This document shows positions 37,375 to 45,626 of a DNA stretch of 64,000 nucleotides, piece by piece. The notes beneath the pieces are model-generated. The model had not been told where the DNA came from. It worked only from the letters and a program-made list of their open reading frames with translations, and made no database searches. The stretch covers positions 744,001 through 808,000 of the forward strand of contig NZ_FZMZ01000005.1 in NCBI RefSeq assembly GCF_900187325.1, in the 5' to 3' direction. A program made the position numbers and the translations under genes. Every line of letters begins with the position of its first letter. The first letter of the stretch is position 1. The stretch is from Virgibacillus ndiopensis. GTDB taxonomy: Bacteria; Bacillota; Bacilli; Bacillales; Amphibacillaceae.

Positions 37375-38528
37375 CGAAGATGATTCAAATCTTTATCATC
37401 TAAAAGAAATTGTTCAAATACTTCGTTTCCAAAAAGAATTCCTTGATCTGATAAATGAATTGCCTCAGTATCATTAATCAACCATCCCTTTTGTACGAGG
37501 CAGGAAATTGATTCACTATATAGACTATCGAATTTAAAACCGAATTTATGCTCAAAATTATTCCTATTTATCCCGCTTAACTTTCTTAAACCTAAAAATA
37601 ATTCTTCTTCAATATTTTCTTTCAGACTTATTTGGTCCGTTGTTAATATCGGTTTACCATCTTCCATTGCTTGCTTCACATATGCAGGCAATGGACGTAT
37701 ATTACCTGTTCGTTTGCCTGGTAAATAACCATGTGCACCAGCGCCAAACCCATAGTAATAATCATTATTCCAATATGTTAAATTATGTTTACTTTCATAT
37801 CCGGGTTTCGCAAAATTGCTGATTTCGTATTGTTCAATACCATTTTTCCGCATCGTATTTCGAAGCAATTCATACATCTCTACTTCATCTTCTTGTGGTG
37901 GCCTATGCAATTTACCCTTCTTAAACTTGTTGTAAAATACTGTCTTAGGTTCAATCTGCAATGCGTAGGTTGAATAATGCGGAAGATCAAATTGAATCGC
38001 CTCATCTAAAGTCTGTTTAAAATTTTCCACTGTTTGATTTGGCAGTGCATAAATTAAGTCAATACTAATATTGGAAAGTCCGTATTGTTGTAAATGATTA
38101 ATTGTAGTATATACATCCTTTACTTTATGCAATCGTCCAATTTCTTCAAGCATTTTATCATCAAATACTTGAACGCCTAATGAAATTCTGTTTATACCAT
38201 AACTCTTAAGTAGTTTAATTTTATCAGTATCAAAATCACCGGGATTTGCTTCGATCGTATATTCATCACAATTCTCAATATCAAATTTGTCCATAATCGT
38301 TTCCAGTATACTTCGTAATTGTTTGAAAGTTAAAGCTGTTGGAGTTCCCCCACCAATAAAGATTGTTTTTACTTTATTATTTTTACCACTTACATTTACG
38401 TTTATTTCATTTTTAAGTGCCTCAACGTATTCATCTGCAAGTTTTTCATTATAAAAAAACTTGGTAAAATCACAATAGTGACATATTTGTTGACAAAATG
38501 GTATATGGATATACACAGATTGTACCAA
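37371..38528 (-). CDS. hemW: radical SAM haem chaperone HemW
   Basis: This HemN-like radical-SAM protein is now regarded as a haem chaperone rather than coproporphyrinogen dehydrogenase. The 385-residue protein has the cluster motif Cys12-Gln-Gln-Ile-Cys16-His-Tyr-Cys19, Gly-Gly-Gly-Thr-Pro-Thr, and the HemN C-terminal domain. It has three cysteines and not the extra fourth Cys of true HemN (Cys-x-x-x-Cys-x-x-Cys-x-Cys), supporting HemW. It starts with TTG behind AGGAGAGG. It follows lepA, as in B. subtilis. Confidence 0.93.
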   Translation of the reverse strand: MVQSVYIHIPFCQQICHYCDFTKFFYNEKLADEYVEALKNEINVNVSGKNNKVKTIFIGGGTPTALTFKQLRSILETIMDKFDIENCDEYTIEANPGDFDTDKIKLLKSYGINRISLGVQVFDDKMLEEIGRLHKVKDVYTTINHLQQYGLSNISIDLIYALPNQTVENFKQTLDEAIQFDLPHYSTYALQIEPKTVFYNKFKKGKLHRPPQEDEVEMYELLRNTMRKNGIEQYEISNFAKPGYESKHNLTYWNNDYYYGFGAGAHGYLPGKRTGNIRPLPAYVKQAMEDGKPILTTDQISLKENIEEELFLGLRKLSGINRNNFEHKFGFKFDSLYSESISCLVQKGWLINDTEAIHLSDQGILFGNEVFEQFLLDDKDLNHLR

Positions 38529-38614
38529 ATGAATCCTCTCCTACCTACTACTTAGACTACAAAAAGAATAGGGTCAAACTATTTAAGTTCTCCCCCATCC
38601 TAGTTACTTTTCGT

Positions 38615-40423
38615 TTAATCATCATTCATTTGTAACACTGCCATAAATGCTTCTTGTGGAACTTCTACTGAACCAACCATTTTCATTCTTTTTTTACCTT
38701 CTTTTTGCTTCTCTAACAGTTTTCGTTTTCGTGAAATATCTCCACCATAACATTTAGACAAAACGTTTTTCCGCATTGCCTTAATGGTTGATCGTGCAAC
38801 AATTTTGTTCCCGATTGCAGCCTGAACAGGAACCTCAAATTGTTGTCTTGGTATCAATTCTTTAAGTTTATCAACTATTTGCTTTCCGCGTTCATACGAA
38901 AAGTCACGATGTACGATAAAAGATAAAGCATCTATTGTTTCCCCATTAAGTAAAATATCCATCTTAACAAGATCCGAAACTCTATAACCAATAAGATCAT
39001 AATCAAAAGAAGCATAACCCTTTGTCTGTGATTTTAATTGATCAAAGAAATCATAAACAATTTCAGATAATGGAATATGGTAAACGACATTAACACGGAT
39101 ATCATCTAAATATTCCATATCGACAAACTGACCACGTTTCTTCTGACATATTTCCATTACAGTCCCAACATAATCGTTTGGTACCATAATTGTTGCTTTG
39201 ACATACGGCTCTCGAACTTCTTTAACCTTTTGAGGATCGGGCATAATAGAGGGATTATCAACCTCAATTGTTTCATCGTTTGTTTGCTCCACTTCATAAA
39301 TTACACTTGGAGCAGTAGTGATTAAATCAATATTAAATTCCCGCTCAATTCTTTCTTGTATGATTTCCATATGCAATAGTCCCAAAAAGCCACAACGAAA
39401 ACCAAATCCTAATGCCTGGGATGTTTCAGCTTCATATTGTAAGGAAGAATCGTTTAATTCTAGGCGCTCAAGTGCTTCTCTTAAATCATTGTATTTGTTT
39501 GAATCAATTGGGTATAGCCCACAAAAAACCATTGGATTTAATTTCTTATAACCCGGTAAAGGTGTATCTGCTTGATTGTTAGCAAGTGTTATCGTATCCC
39601 CAACGCGTGAATCGCCAACGTTTTTGATTGACGCTGTCAAATACCCAACATCCCCAACTGTAAGTTCTTTTTTACTGAGTGGTTTTGGTGTAAATACGCC
39701 TACTTCATTTACTTCAAACTCTTTTCCGGTTGCCATCATTTTTATCTTATCGCCAACTTTAACGGAACCTTCTTTAACACATATATAGGCAATAACCCCG
39801 CGGTAAGGATCGTATAACGAATCAAAAATTAAACCTTTTAACGGCTCCTCGCTGTCTCCTGGCGGTGCAGGAATTGCTTCAACAATACGTTCTAGAATCT
39901 CATCTATTCCGATACCATCTTTTGCCGAAGCAAGTATTACATCATCACCATCAATACCGATAACATCCTCTAATTCTTTTGTAACACGGTCTGTATCAGC
40001 GTTTGGTAAATCAATTTTGTTAATAACCGGGATAATTTCTAATTCATTATCTAAGGCAAGATAAACATTTGCGAGAGTCTGTGCTTCAATACCTTGTGCG
40101 GCATCCACTACTAGTATTGCTCCTTCACATGCAGCAAGACTTCTCGAGACCTCATATGTAAAATCAACATGGCCTGGGGTATCAATTAAATGAAACGTAA
40201 ACTCTTCCCCACTTTTACTTTCATAATGTAATTGTACAGCGTTTAATTTAATTGTAATTCCTCGTTCACGTTCTAAATCCATAGCATCAAGAAACTGTTC
40301 TTTCATTTCACGCTGTGTTAATGCTTTTGTATTTTCTAAAATTCGATCTGCTAACGTAGACTTTCCATGGTCTATATGAGCAATAATCGAAAAATTACGG
40401 ACATTTCTTTGTTTTTTCACCAT
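38615..40423 (-). CDS. lepA: elongation factor 4 (LepA)
   Basis: LepA is a translational GTPase that back-translocates or rescues ribosomes and aids 30S assembly. The 602-residue protein has G1 (Ala-His-Ile-Asp-His-Gly-Lys-Ser-Thr), G3 (Asp-Thr-Pro-Gly-His-Val-Asp-Phe), G4 (Asn-Lys-Ile-Asp-Leu), EF-G-like domains and the LepA C-terminal domain ([12 protein letters not shown]). The GGAG site is 12-13 bases from the ATG, a little far. It is probably cotranscribed with hemW. Confidence 0.97.
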   Translation of the reverse strand: MVKKQRNVRNFSIIAHIDHGKSTLADRILENTKALTQREMKEQFLDAMDLERERGITIKLNAVQLHYESKSGEEFTFHLIDTPGHVDFTYEVSRSLAACEGAILVVDAAQGIEAQTLANVYLALDNELEIIPVINKIDLPNADTDRVTKELEDVIGIDGDDVILASAKDGIGIDEILERIVEAIPAPPGDSEEPLKGLIFDSLYDPYRGVIAYICVKEGSVKVGDKIKMMATGKEFEVNEVGVFTPKPLSKKELTVGDVGYLTASIKNVGDSRVGDTITLANNQADTPLPGYKKLNPMVFCGLYPIDSNKYNDLREALERLELNDSSLQYEAETSQALGFGFRCGFLGLLHMEIIQERIEREFNIDLITTAPSVIYEVEQTNDETIEVDNPSIMPDPQKVKEVREPYVKATIMVPNDYVGTVMEICQKKRGQFVDMEYLDDIRVNVVYHIPLSEIVYDFFDQLKSQTKGYASFDYDLIGYRVSDLVKMDILLNGETIDALSFIVHRDFSYERGKQIVDKLKELIPRQQFEVPVQAAIGNKIVARSTIKAMRKNVLSKCYGGDISRKRKLLEKQKEGKKRMKMVGSVEVPQEAFMAVLQMNDD

Positions 40424-40470
40424 CAGTGATGTTCACTCCTACGTGTTTAATGCGACGTTAACTAGCATTG

Positions 40471-40499
40471 ATTATAGCAATTGCATTCAATACATTCAA
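40471..40499 (-). promoter_or_regulatory. sigma-A promoter of lepA-hemW
   Basis: On the minus strand TTGAAT (40494-40499) and TATAAT (40471-40476) are separated by 17 bases, about 50 bases before lepA. Confidence 0.8.
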
Positions 40500-40521
40500 T
40501 CATTAATAAATGTAATCATGC

Positions 40522-40578
40522 AAAAACCCTTTAACATTAAGTAATTTTAAGCAACTACTTAGTAGTTAAAGGGTTTTT
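40522..40578 (-). terminator. terminator of gpr-spoIIP-yqxA
   Basis: aaaaaccctttaac (40522-40535) pairs perfectly with gttaaagggttttt (40565-40578) around a 29-base loop with its own small hairpin. It lies just past the yqxA stop, and its 3' arm ends in T on the minus strand. Confidence 0.8.
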
Positions 40579-40588
40579 AACACAATGT

Positions 40589-40906
40589 CTAAAAAAATAA
40601 TTCAGCAATTTGATAGACGATTAGGACTACCATATCATAAAACCACTTGATTCCAGTTTCCAAAAAGGACGCCATTTTCTGCGTGAAATGAGGAGAGGAT
40701 TCAACACTTATCGTTTGATCACTTACGTTTTCCGTCAAATTTTCCTTATTTTTTATGGTTGTATCTTCTTTTGGAGTTTTTACTACTATCTCTTCTATTT
40801 TATCATTGGGGCTTCCATCAACGTTTTGGCCGCGATCAATTCCAAGAAGCATCCCTGTCAAGAAAAATACCGCCAACAACAATAGAACAATAAAGGATCG
40901 AATCAT
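40589..40906 (-). CDS. yqxA: YqxA family membrane protein (DUF3679)
   Basis: This 105-residue protein has an N-terminal hydrophobic segment ending in Gly-Met-Leu-Leu-Gly-Ile-Asp-Arg-Gly, a polar Lys/Thr/Asn-rich middle and a C-terminal hydrophobic stretch. It matches YqxA, found downstream of spoIIP in Bacillus. Function is unknown, with likely expression in sporulation from its position. The ATG at 40906 follows AAGGAGG and is 2 bases after the spoIIP stop; a longer frame overlaps spoIIP and was not used. Confidence 0.85.
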   Translation of the reverse strand: MIRSFIVLLLLAVFFLTGMLLGIDRGQNVDGSPNDKIEEIVVKTPKEDTTIKNKENLTENVSDQTISVESSPHFTQKMASFLETGIKWFYDMVVLIVYQIAELFF

Positions 40907-40908
40907 TT

Positions 40909-42087
40909 TTATTCCTCCTTCGAATCCGCATTTACTTTCTCGGCATCCCAATAAAAGTCACTAAATACTTCAGCTAAAGCATCTGCAGAACGATAAAGTT
41001 CTTCTAAGTTGTTGTACACCCCACCAATCTCGAATGTTAGTGCATTATTCGATAAATCTTGATTGTATACGCCATTATGTCCGCGACCACCCTGTGTAAA
41101 AATCCCTCGACTTAAACCAGGGTATTTTTTTTTCATAAGTTTGTGTATTTTATTAGCTAATTTTAAATTTTCAGTGTTAGCATAATCCTGGCCAATTACT
41201 ATCGCTATTCTGGCATAATCCTTTCCATTGATTGTCTTCGTTGTTTCTTCCTTACCTATGGCATCCCTATGTATATCAAATACATATTGGATATCTTTGT
41301 TTGAGGTAATAGCTTCTTTAACAACTGGGCGAGATGCAGTATATGCCTTTCCATAATCCCAATCTTTACTATTTAGGATATTCATTATATTTGTATGATC
41401 CACAGTAGTTCCGATTCCATTTGCTTCTATAGACTTCGCTAGTCGATCACTAACCTTTGTAATATTAGCCGTTTTATGATGAGCTAAATTAGGATCATTC
41501 ACACCAGGCAGAAGTGGCAAGAATGACTCCGTATTATGTGTATTATAAATAAACACTACATCTCTTTTTCCAGTACTTGGGTTTTCATCTTTATTATCCG
41601 TTTTCTTTGACTCTTCTTCAGGTTCGTCCACCACTGCTTTACGATCTTTTAAAACTTCTTCAAGTGGTGGTGATGATTCAACAGGTAAATTTGTATAATC
41701 GGTCCCTTCACCTGCTACAATAATTTTCGCACCGAATAAAGCAAATCCCGGTAGTTCATTACCTAGCAGACTCTTAGGATCATTGGGCTTTATATTAGTT
41801 GCTAGATGAAAAAGAGTAGTCGATAGCTTTGGCAACCTTTCATTTTCTGGAAAAGCTTCTTGAAAAGCTCTATTTTCCATTCCTAATAAGTGTAAAAATG
41901 TGGAACCATCTATTTCACTTGTCCACTCTGTAATCGTATGAGAAGAAAACCGGTAAGCTGGAGATATAGTTGTTAAAACACCTATGACAATGAATAGAAT
42001 AATGATACAAACCAAATATATTCCGCTTTTCTTATATAAACGATTTACTATTCGATTAGGGCTCTTATAATCATTTTTATGGATCAT
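40909..42087 (-). CDS. spoIIP: stage II sporulation protein P
   Basis: SpoIIP is an amidase and endopeptidase that, with SpoIID and SpoIIM, thins septal peptidoglycan and drives engulfment of the forespore. The 392-residue protein has an N-terminal membrane anchor (about residues 20-45) and a catalytic domain with Tyr-Asn-Thr-His-Asn-Thr-Glu-Ser, Asp-Ile-His-Arg-Asp-Ala and Phe-Glu-Ile-Gly-Gly, which supply zinc-site His and Glu residues. An AAAGGATGG site precedes the ATG. It is between gpr and yqxA, as in B. subtilis. Confidence 0.95.
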   Translation of the reverse strand: MIHKNDYKSPNRIVNRLYKKSGIYLVCIIILFIVIGVLTTISPAYRFSSHTITEWTSEIDGSTFLHLLGMENRAFQEAFPENERLPKLSTTLFHLATNIKPNDPKSLLGNELPGFALFGAKIIVAGEGTDYTNLPVESSPPLEEVLKDRKAVVDEPEEESKKTDNKDENPSTGKRDVVFIYNTHNTESFLPLLPGVNDPNLAHHKTANITKVSDRLAKSIEANGIGTTVDHTNIMNILNSKDWDYGKAYTASRPVVKEAITSNKDIQYVFDIHRDAIGKEETTKTINGKDYARIAIVIGQDYANTENLKLANKIHKLMKKKYPGLSRGIFTQGGRGHNGVYNQDLSNNALTFEIGGVYNNLEELYRSADALAEVFSDFYWDAEKVNADSKEE

Positions 42088-42190
42088 TGTTCCATCCTTT
42101 CTGAACTGTCATTGGTAAAATCTATGACGTATATTCAGAAACTAGAACAAAATCTTCTAATTTTTTAAAAATGATAGAACCTATACGAGA

Positions 42191-43288
42191 TTATCGTGAA
42201 AACGCTTCGAGATTATTAACATCAACTTTTTCATGCAGGGCAGCATTAACACCAGTAGCAATAACATGTGCCATGTCTATCATAAACCCATCAACCTCTT
42301 TCGGCGTAACCATTAGATTGTGTCCTATAGGTGTTAATACCTCTTTTATTAACGCTTTTTTATCCGCTTCTGATAGAGTTCCAACGATTCCCATAAATGT
42401 TTTACGCTTTTCCTCATCGGGCAGATCATCTTCGTTGAATTCTTTTTTGCCAAACGCTAAGCCGCCTGGCGTAAGTGATTTGGAGGGATTGTCTTTTTCC
42501 CGGTATTCTCGTCCAAAGTGTTTTAGAATAAAGTCAATTGTATCGCTAGTAATCGTGACTGCGTCTACAACTGTAGGAACACCAATGGCAACCACAGGAA
42601 TACCTAAAGTATCCTTGCTGATTTCCTTCCGTTTATTGCCTACACCAGATCCCGGATGAATCCCGGAATCGGATAACTGGATTGTTTCATTAACACGCTC
42701 AATTGACCTAGATGCTAGTGCATCTACTGCAATTACAAAGTCCGGATTAAATTTCTCAACAATACCAAAGATAATATCACTTGTTTCTATACCAGTAACC
42801 CCCATTACGCCAGGAGTCACTGCAGCTACAGGTCGGTATCCCTCCGCCACGGTTTCGTGTTGTAGTTTAAACAAATGACTCGTTACAAGTACTTTTTCAA
42901 CAGTCATTGGTCCTAGTGCATCAGGCGTTACGTTCCAATTACCTAAGCCGACAATTAAACCAGTAGCTTCTGTAGAAAGGTTATTTTTTTTCAATAATTG
43001 TTCTAATTCTTTTCCAAGTAGTTTGGCAGCAGACTCTTGCCTTGTCGTATCCTGTTTTTTTACCCCATCTGCATATATCGTAATATAAGTACCTTTCTTT
43101 TTATTTATTATCTTAGCACCCTCATCATCAATTTCGACATAGGATATTTTAATGCCGTCTTCTTCACGTTCTTTTATTGTTACCCCATTTATATTATCGT
43201 CTTTTTGCTCGTTATTTTTTTCAACGTACATGTCCTTTGCTTCGACAGCTAAATCTGTCCGCACTTGAAAATCTTCATTATTCTCCAT
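42191..43288 (-). CDS. gpr: germination protease Gpr
   Basis: Gpr degrades small acid-soluble spore proteins during germination. It is made as a zymogen in the forespore and activated by removal of a short propeptide. The 365-residue protein has the region Gln-Val-Arg-Thr-Asp-Leu-Ala (8-14) around the expected processing site, and the two conserved acidic residues: Asp123 in Thr-Pro-Asp-Ala-Leu-Gly-Pro and Asp189 in Ile-Ala-Val-Asp-Ala-Leu-Ala. The ATG at 43288 is used instead of a 44-codon longer frame, as it fits the family and has an AAAGGGTG site. Confidence 0.95.
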   Translation of the reverse strand: MENNEDFQVRTDLAVEAKDMYVEKNNEQKDDNINGVTIKEREEDGIKISYVEIDDEGAKIINKKKGTYITIYADGVKKQDTTRQESAAKLLGKELEQLLKKNNLSTEATGLIVGLGNWNVTPDALGPMTVEKVLVTSHLFKLQHETVAEGYRPVAAVTPGVMGVTGIETSDIIFGIVEKFNPDFVIAVDALASRSIERVNETIQLSDSGIHPGSGVGNKRKEISKDTLGIPVVAIGVPTVVDAVTITSDTIDFILKHFGREYREKDNPSKSLTPGGLAFGKKEFNEDDLPDEEKRKTFMGIVGTLSEADKKALIKEVLTPIGHNLMVTPKEVDGFMIDMAHVIATGVNAALHEKVDVNNLEAFSR

Positions 43289-43482
43289 ATATGTGCACCC
43301 TTTCATGATGAATTCTGTTACTATCTCATTATCCATAGACTTCACAAAATCAGTAAAAAAAATACAAAATAGTGCATTATAAACAAAAGCGTAGGCAATG
43401 GGCGCTTGAGTTGGACGCAACTAACTCTATCACTAACATCATATAGGTAAAAATTTAACTTCCTTGACTTTCAACAAAGCTA

Positions 43483-43511
43483 TTGAAAACAAGTCGTCCG
43501 TTTGGTAAAAT
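43483..43511 (+). promoter_or_regulatory. sigma-A promoter of rpsT
   Basis: TTGAAA (43483-43488) and TAAAAT (43506-43511) are separated by 17 bases, about 50 bases before rpsT. Confidence 0.75.
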
Positions 43512-43563
43512 GACTCTTGTTCACAACTGTAATATGCAAGTTGTCTGTTTAGGAGGTGAAACA

Positions 43564-43830
43564 ATGGCTAATATTAAATCTGCAATCAAACGTGTTACTG
43601 TAAATAATAATAACCGTGTACAAAATCAAACATATAAAACAGATATGCGTTCTCAAATCAAACGCGTTGAAAGTTTTGTTGAATCAAAAGATATCGAAAA
43701 TGCAAAAGCTGCTCTAGCTACAGCTACTAAAAAAATCGATAAAGCAGTTCAAAAAGGAATTATTCATGAAAATAACGGAAACCGTAAAAAGTCCCGTTTA
43801 GCAAAACAAGTAAATGAGCTTGGTGCATAA
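43564..43830 (+). CDS. rpsT: 30S ribosomal protein S20
   Basis: This 88-residue helical basic protein of the small subunit starts Met-Ala-Asn-Ile-Lys-Ser-Ala-Ile-Lys-Arg and ends Asn-Arg-Lys-Lys-Ser-Arg-Leu-Ala-Lys-Gln-Val-Asn, typical of bS20. TTAGGAGGTG precedes the ATG; the longer upstream frame is not real. It is the lone plus-strand gene here, between gpr and holA, as in B. subtilis, and has its own promoter and terminator. Confidence 0.97.
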   Translation: MANIKSAIKRVTVNNNNRVQNQTYKTDMRSQIKRVESFVESKDIENAKAALATATKKIDKAVQKGIIHENNGNRKKSRLAKQVNELGA

Positions 43831-43846
43831 TAGTTCTGAAAAACAC

Positions 43847-43877
43847 AAAACGATCCCATTTCAGGATCGTTTTTTTG
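43847..43877 (+). terminator. rpsT terminator
   Basis: aaaacgatcc (43847-43856) pairs perfectly with ggatcgtttt (43864-43873), followed by a T run. Confidence 0.92.
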
Positions 43878-43902
43878 TTATAACTTATTTATCTCGCCTT
43901 AA

Positions 43903-44037
43903 CGTGCAGTAACCCTCCACTTCAAGATTACAAAGAAATTATAGGAAGATAAGTAGAGGTTAACTGCACGTAGAGGTCCGATTCTGTTCAACTAACATTC
44001 GGTGCGGGAGGAAACGAAACCCCCACTGAATGAAGTT
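43903..44037. repeat. double-hairpin intergenic element
   Basis: Two inverted repeats stand side by side. Arms at 43903-43922 and 43951-43970 match at 17 of 20 positions (cgtgcagt ... actgcacg). Arms 43996-44008 and 44020-44032 match at 11 of 13 (cattcggtgcggg / cccccactgaatg). Neither is followed by a T run. The element fills the space between convergent rpsT and holA. It resembles, from memory, a dispersed Bacillaceae intergenic motif; copy number cannot be checked here. Confidence 0.6.
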
Positions 44038-44045
44038 TCACTTTA

Positions 44046-45068
44046 TTATTTTGATTTAATTAATTCGTATAATAACAGTTCAAATGCTAAATCCTTTTCC
44101 ATTTTCCCTTGTTTCATCGTAGCATCTGCATTTGCCAACTTATCCAAAATCTCTTGCAATGCTTGCGTAGTGAATCTTTGTTCTCTTCCCATTGCTATCT
44201 TAATTACATATGGATGTGCCCCTAATTGTTTCTGCATTTGTGGCTGACTATATCCTTTTTGTTTTAATAATTTGACCCGTAATATCGTACGAAATTGAAA
44301 TGCCAGTAACCCAATTAGTGCAATTGGTTCTTCTTTCATTTTTTCTAAGTCTTTAAAAATGGAAATGGCTTTATGTAAATTACCTTCAATTACCGCATCA
44401 ACAAGTCTTAGTGAAGAACTATTGGAAGTATGTGAAATTAAGTCCTCTGCAATATCTTTTGTTACTGTTCCACCTTCCCCAACAAACAATGCTAATTTGG
44501 ATATTTCACTTTGCAGCAGATGAAGGTTTGCCGCAAGTTCCAATTCAAGAACTTCATAAGCATCAGGTGCTATCGTGATTTTCAAGTTATCAGCAAGCGT
44601 CTTAATCCATTTAGAAATATCGTGTTCTTTAATCGGATTACACACTGCAACTGTTCCATTTTTTTTGAGTAATTTACTGACTTTCTTCCGCTCATCAATT
44701 TTCTCATAGGTTGCAATAAACACAATAACACTATAATCTACCGGTTGCGTGAGATAATTTTGTAGTGTATCTATATCATGCTCGAACGGTACTTTTTCGG
44801 ATTTTGCTTTTAAAAATGTAGGGTTTTGAGCAATAATTAATTTCTTTTCGCCAAAGAATGGGTATGTTTCCGCATCTGCAATAACCTCTTGAATTGGAGT
44901 TTCTGCCAAATCATATGTAGATAAATTTTCAAAATCATCAGCTGGTAATACAGCTTTCGTAATTTGCTTTTTTAAGTTCTGTATGAAAAAAGCTTCCGTT
45001 CCATATAATAAATATACTGGTGAAATTTGTTTATTCTTTACTTGCTTTAACACTTCTAAATATGTCAT
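44046..45068 (-). CDS. holA: DNA polymerase III delta subunit
   Basis: This is the delta subunit of the clamp loader, which opens the beta sliding clamp. The 340-residue protein matches YqeN, with the N-terminal Pro-Val-Tyr-Leu-Leu-Tyr-Gly-Thr-Glu and an AAA+ like fold lacking a functional P-loop, followed by helical C-terminal domains (His-Pro-Tyr-Val-Ile-Lys). The ATG at 45068 has a GGAGTG site; a GTG 3 codons upstream is less likely. Confidence 0.93.
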   Translation of the reverse strand: MTYLEVLKQVKNKQISPVYLLYGTEAFFIQNLKKQITKAVLPADDFENLSTYDLAETPIQEVIADAETYPFFGEKKLIIAQNPTFLKAKSEKVPFEHDIDTLQNYLTQPVDYSVIVFIATYEKIDERKKVSKLLKKNGTVAVCNPIKEHDISKWIKTLADNLKITIAPDAYEVLELELAANLHLLQSEISKLALFVGEGGTVTKDIAEDLISHTSNSSSLRLVDAVIEGNLHKAISIFKDLEKMKEEPIALIGLLAFQFRTILRVKLLKQKGYSQPQMQKQLGAHPYVIKIAMGREQRFTTQALQEILDKLANADATMKQGKMEKDLAFELLLYELIKSK

Positions 45069-45372
45069 ACGATTCACTCCAATTATGTATATATATTATC
45101 GTAAAACCTATACAATGGAATAGCAAGCAAATTTAGAGGGAATTGATGCTAACAATTCCCTCTGAAATCTATATGAACGCTTAAAACAAGGCCCTAGGAA
45201 ACCACATTTTAAACGATGTTTGTTTACTAATAGATTGACCATTCAAGCAAAAACTATAGATGTTAACTCTTTCTAATTATGGAGATGAATAATTAATTGT
45301 GAACTTTTTCGTTCATAAGTGGATTTTTTAACGTATTTATTTTATACTAAAATGGATATAGGAGGGGTAGCT
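45069..45372. other. 304-base gap between holA and yqzM
   Basis: This divergent spacer holds a perfect 10-bp hairpin, agagggaatt (45135-45144) with aattccctct (45154-45163), without a T run. No further gene or clear promoter was identified. The hairpin could be the remnant of a terminator. Confidence 0.45.
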
Positions 45373-45507
45373 GTGAACGAATTTGAAAAAGACGTACAAT
45401 CAAAAAATAATGATGTAGTTGATTCCATGAAAGGCTTTGGTTTCTCATTTGTATTCTTTGTCCTAATTTTTGCGATTGGTGCTGCTATTAGCGTAATAGG
45501 GAAATAA
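45373..45507 (+). CDS. yqzM: YqzM family small membrane protein
   Basis: This 44-residue protein has a GTG start behind AGGAGGGG. It has a polar N-terminal third (Asn-Glu-Phe-Glu-Lys-Asp-Val-Gln) and one hydrophobic segment from about residue 22 to 42. Sequence and place, facing the comEC end beside holA, match B. subtilis yqzM. Function is unknown. It is followed by a strong terminator. Confidence 0.88.
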   Translation: MNEFEKDVQSKNNDVVDSMKGFGFSFVFFVLIFAIGAAISVIGK

Positions 45508-45576
45508 TTAGCTTATATTTTATAATGGACATAGAGACTTTTGTTTTATTCAAACACATATAATACGATGTATAAT

Positions 45577-45605
45577 AAAGAGACTGACAAAACCAGTCTC
45601 TTTTT
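45577..45605 (+). terminator. yqzM terminator
   Basis: aaagagactg (45577-45586) pairs perfectly with cagtctcttt (45594-45603), followed by T on the plus strand. Confidence 0.85.
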
Positions 45606-45626
45606 GCTTTTATGTTTATTTATAGA

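Noticed and set aside
43289-43420. Longer N-terminus for Gpr
   Set aside because: The Gpr propeptide is short, and the inner ATG has a suitable ribosome binding site; the extension reads through the upstream spacer.
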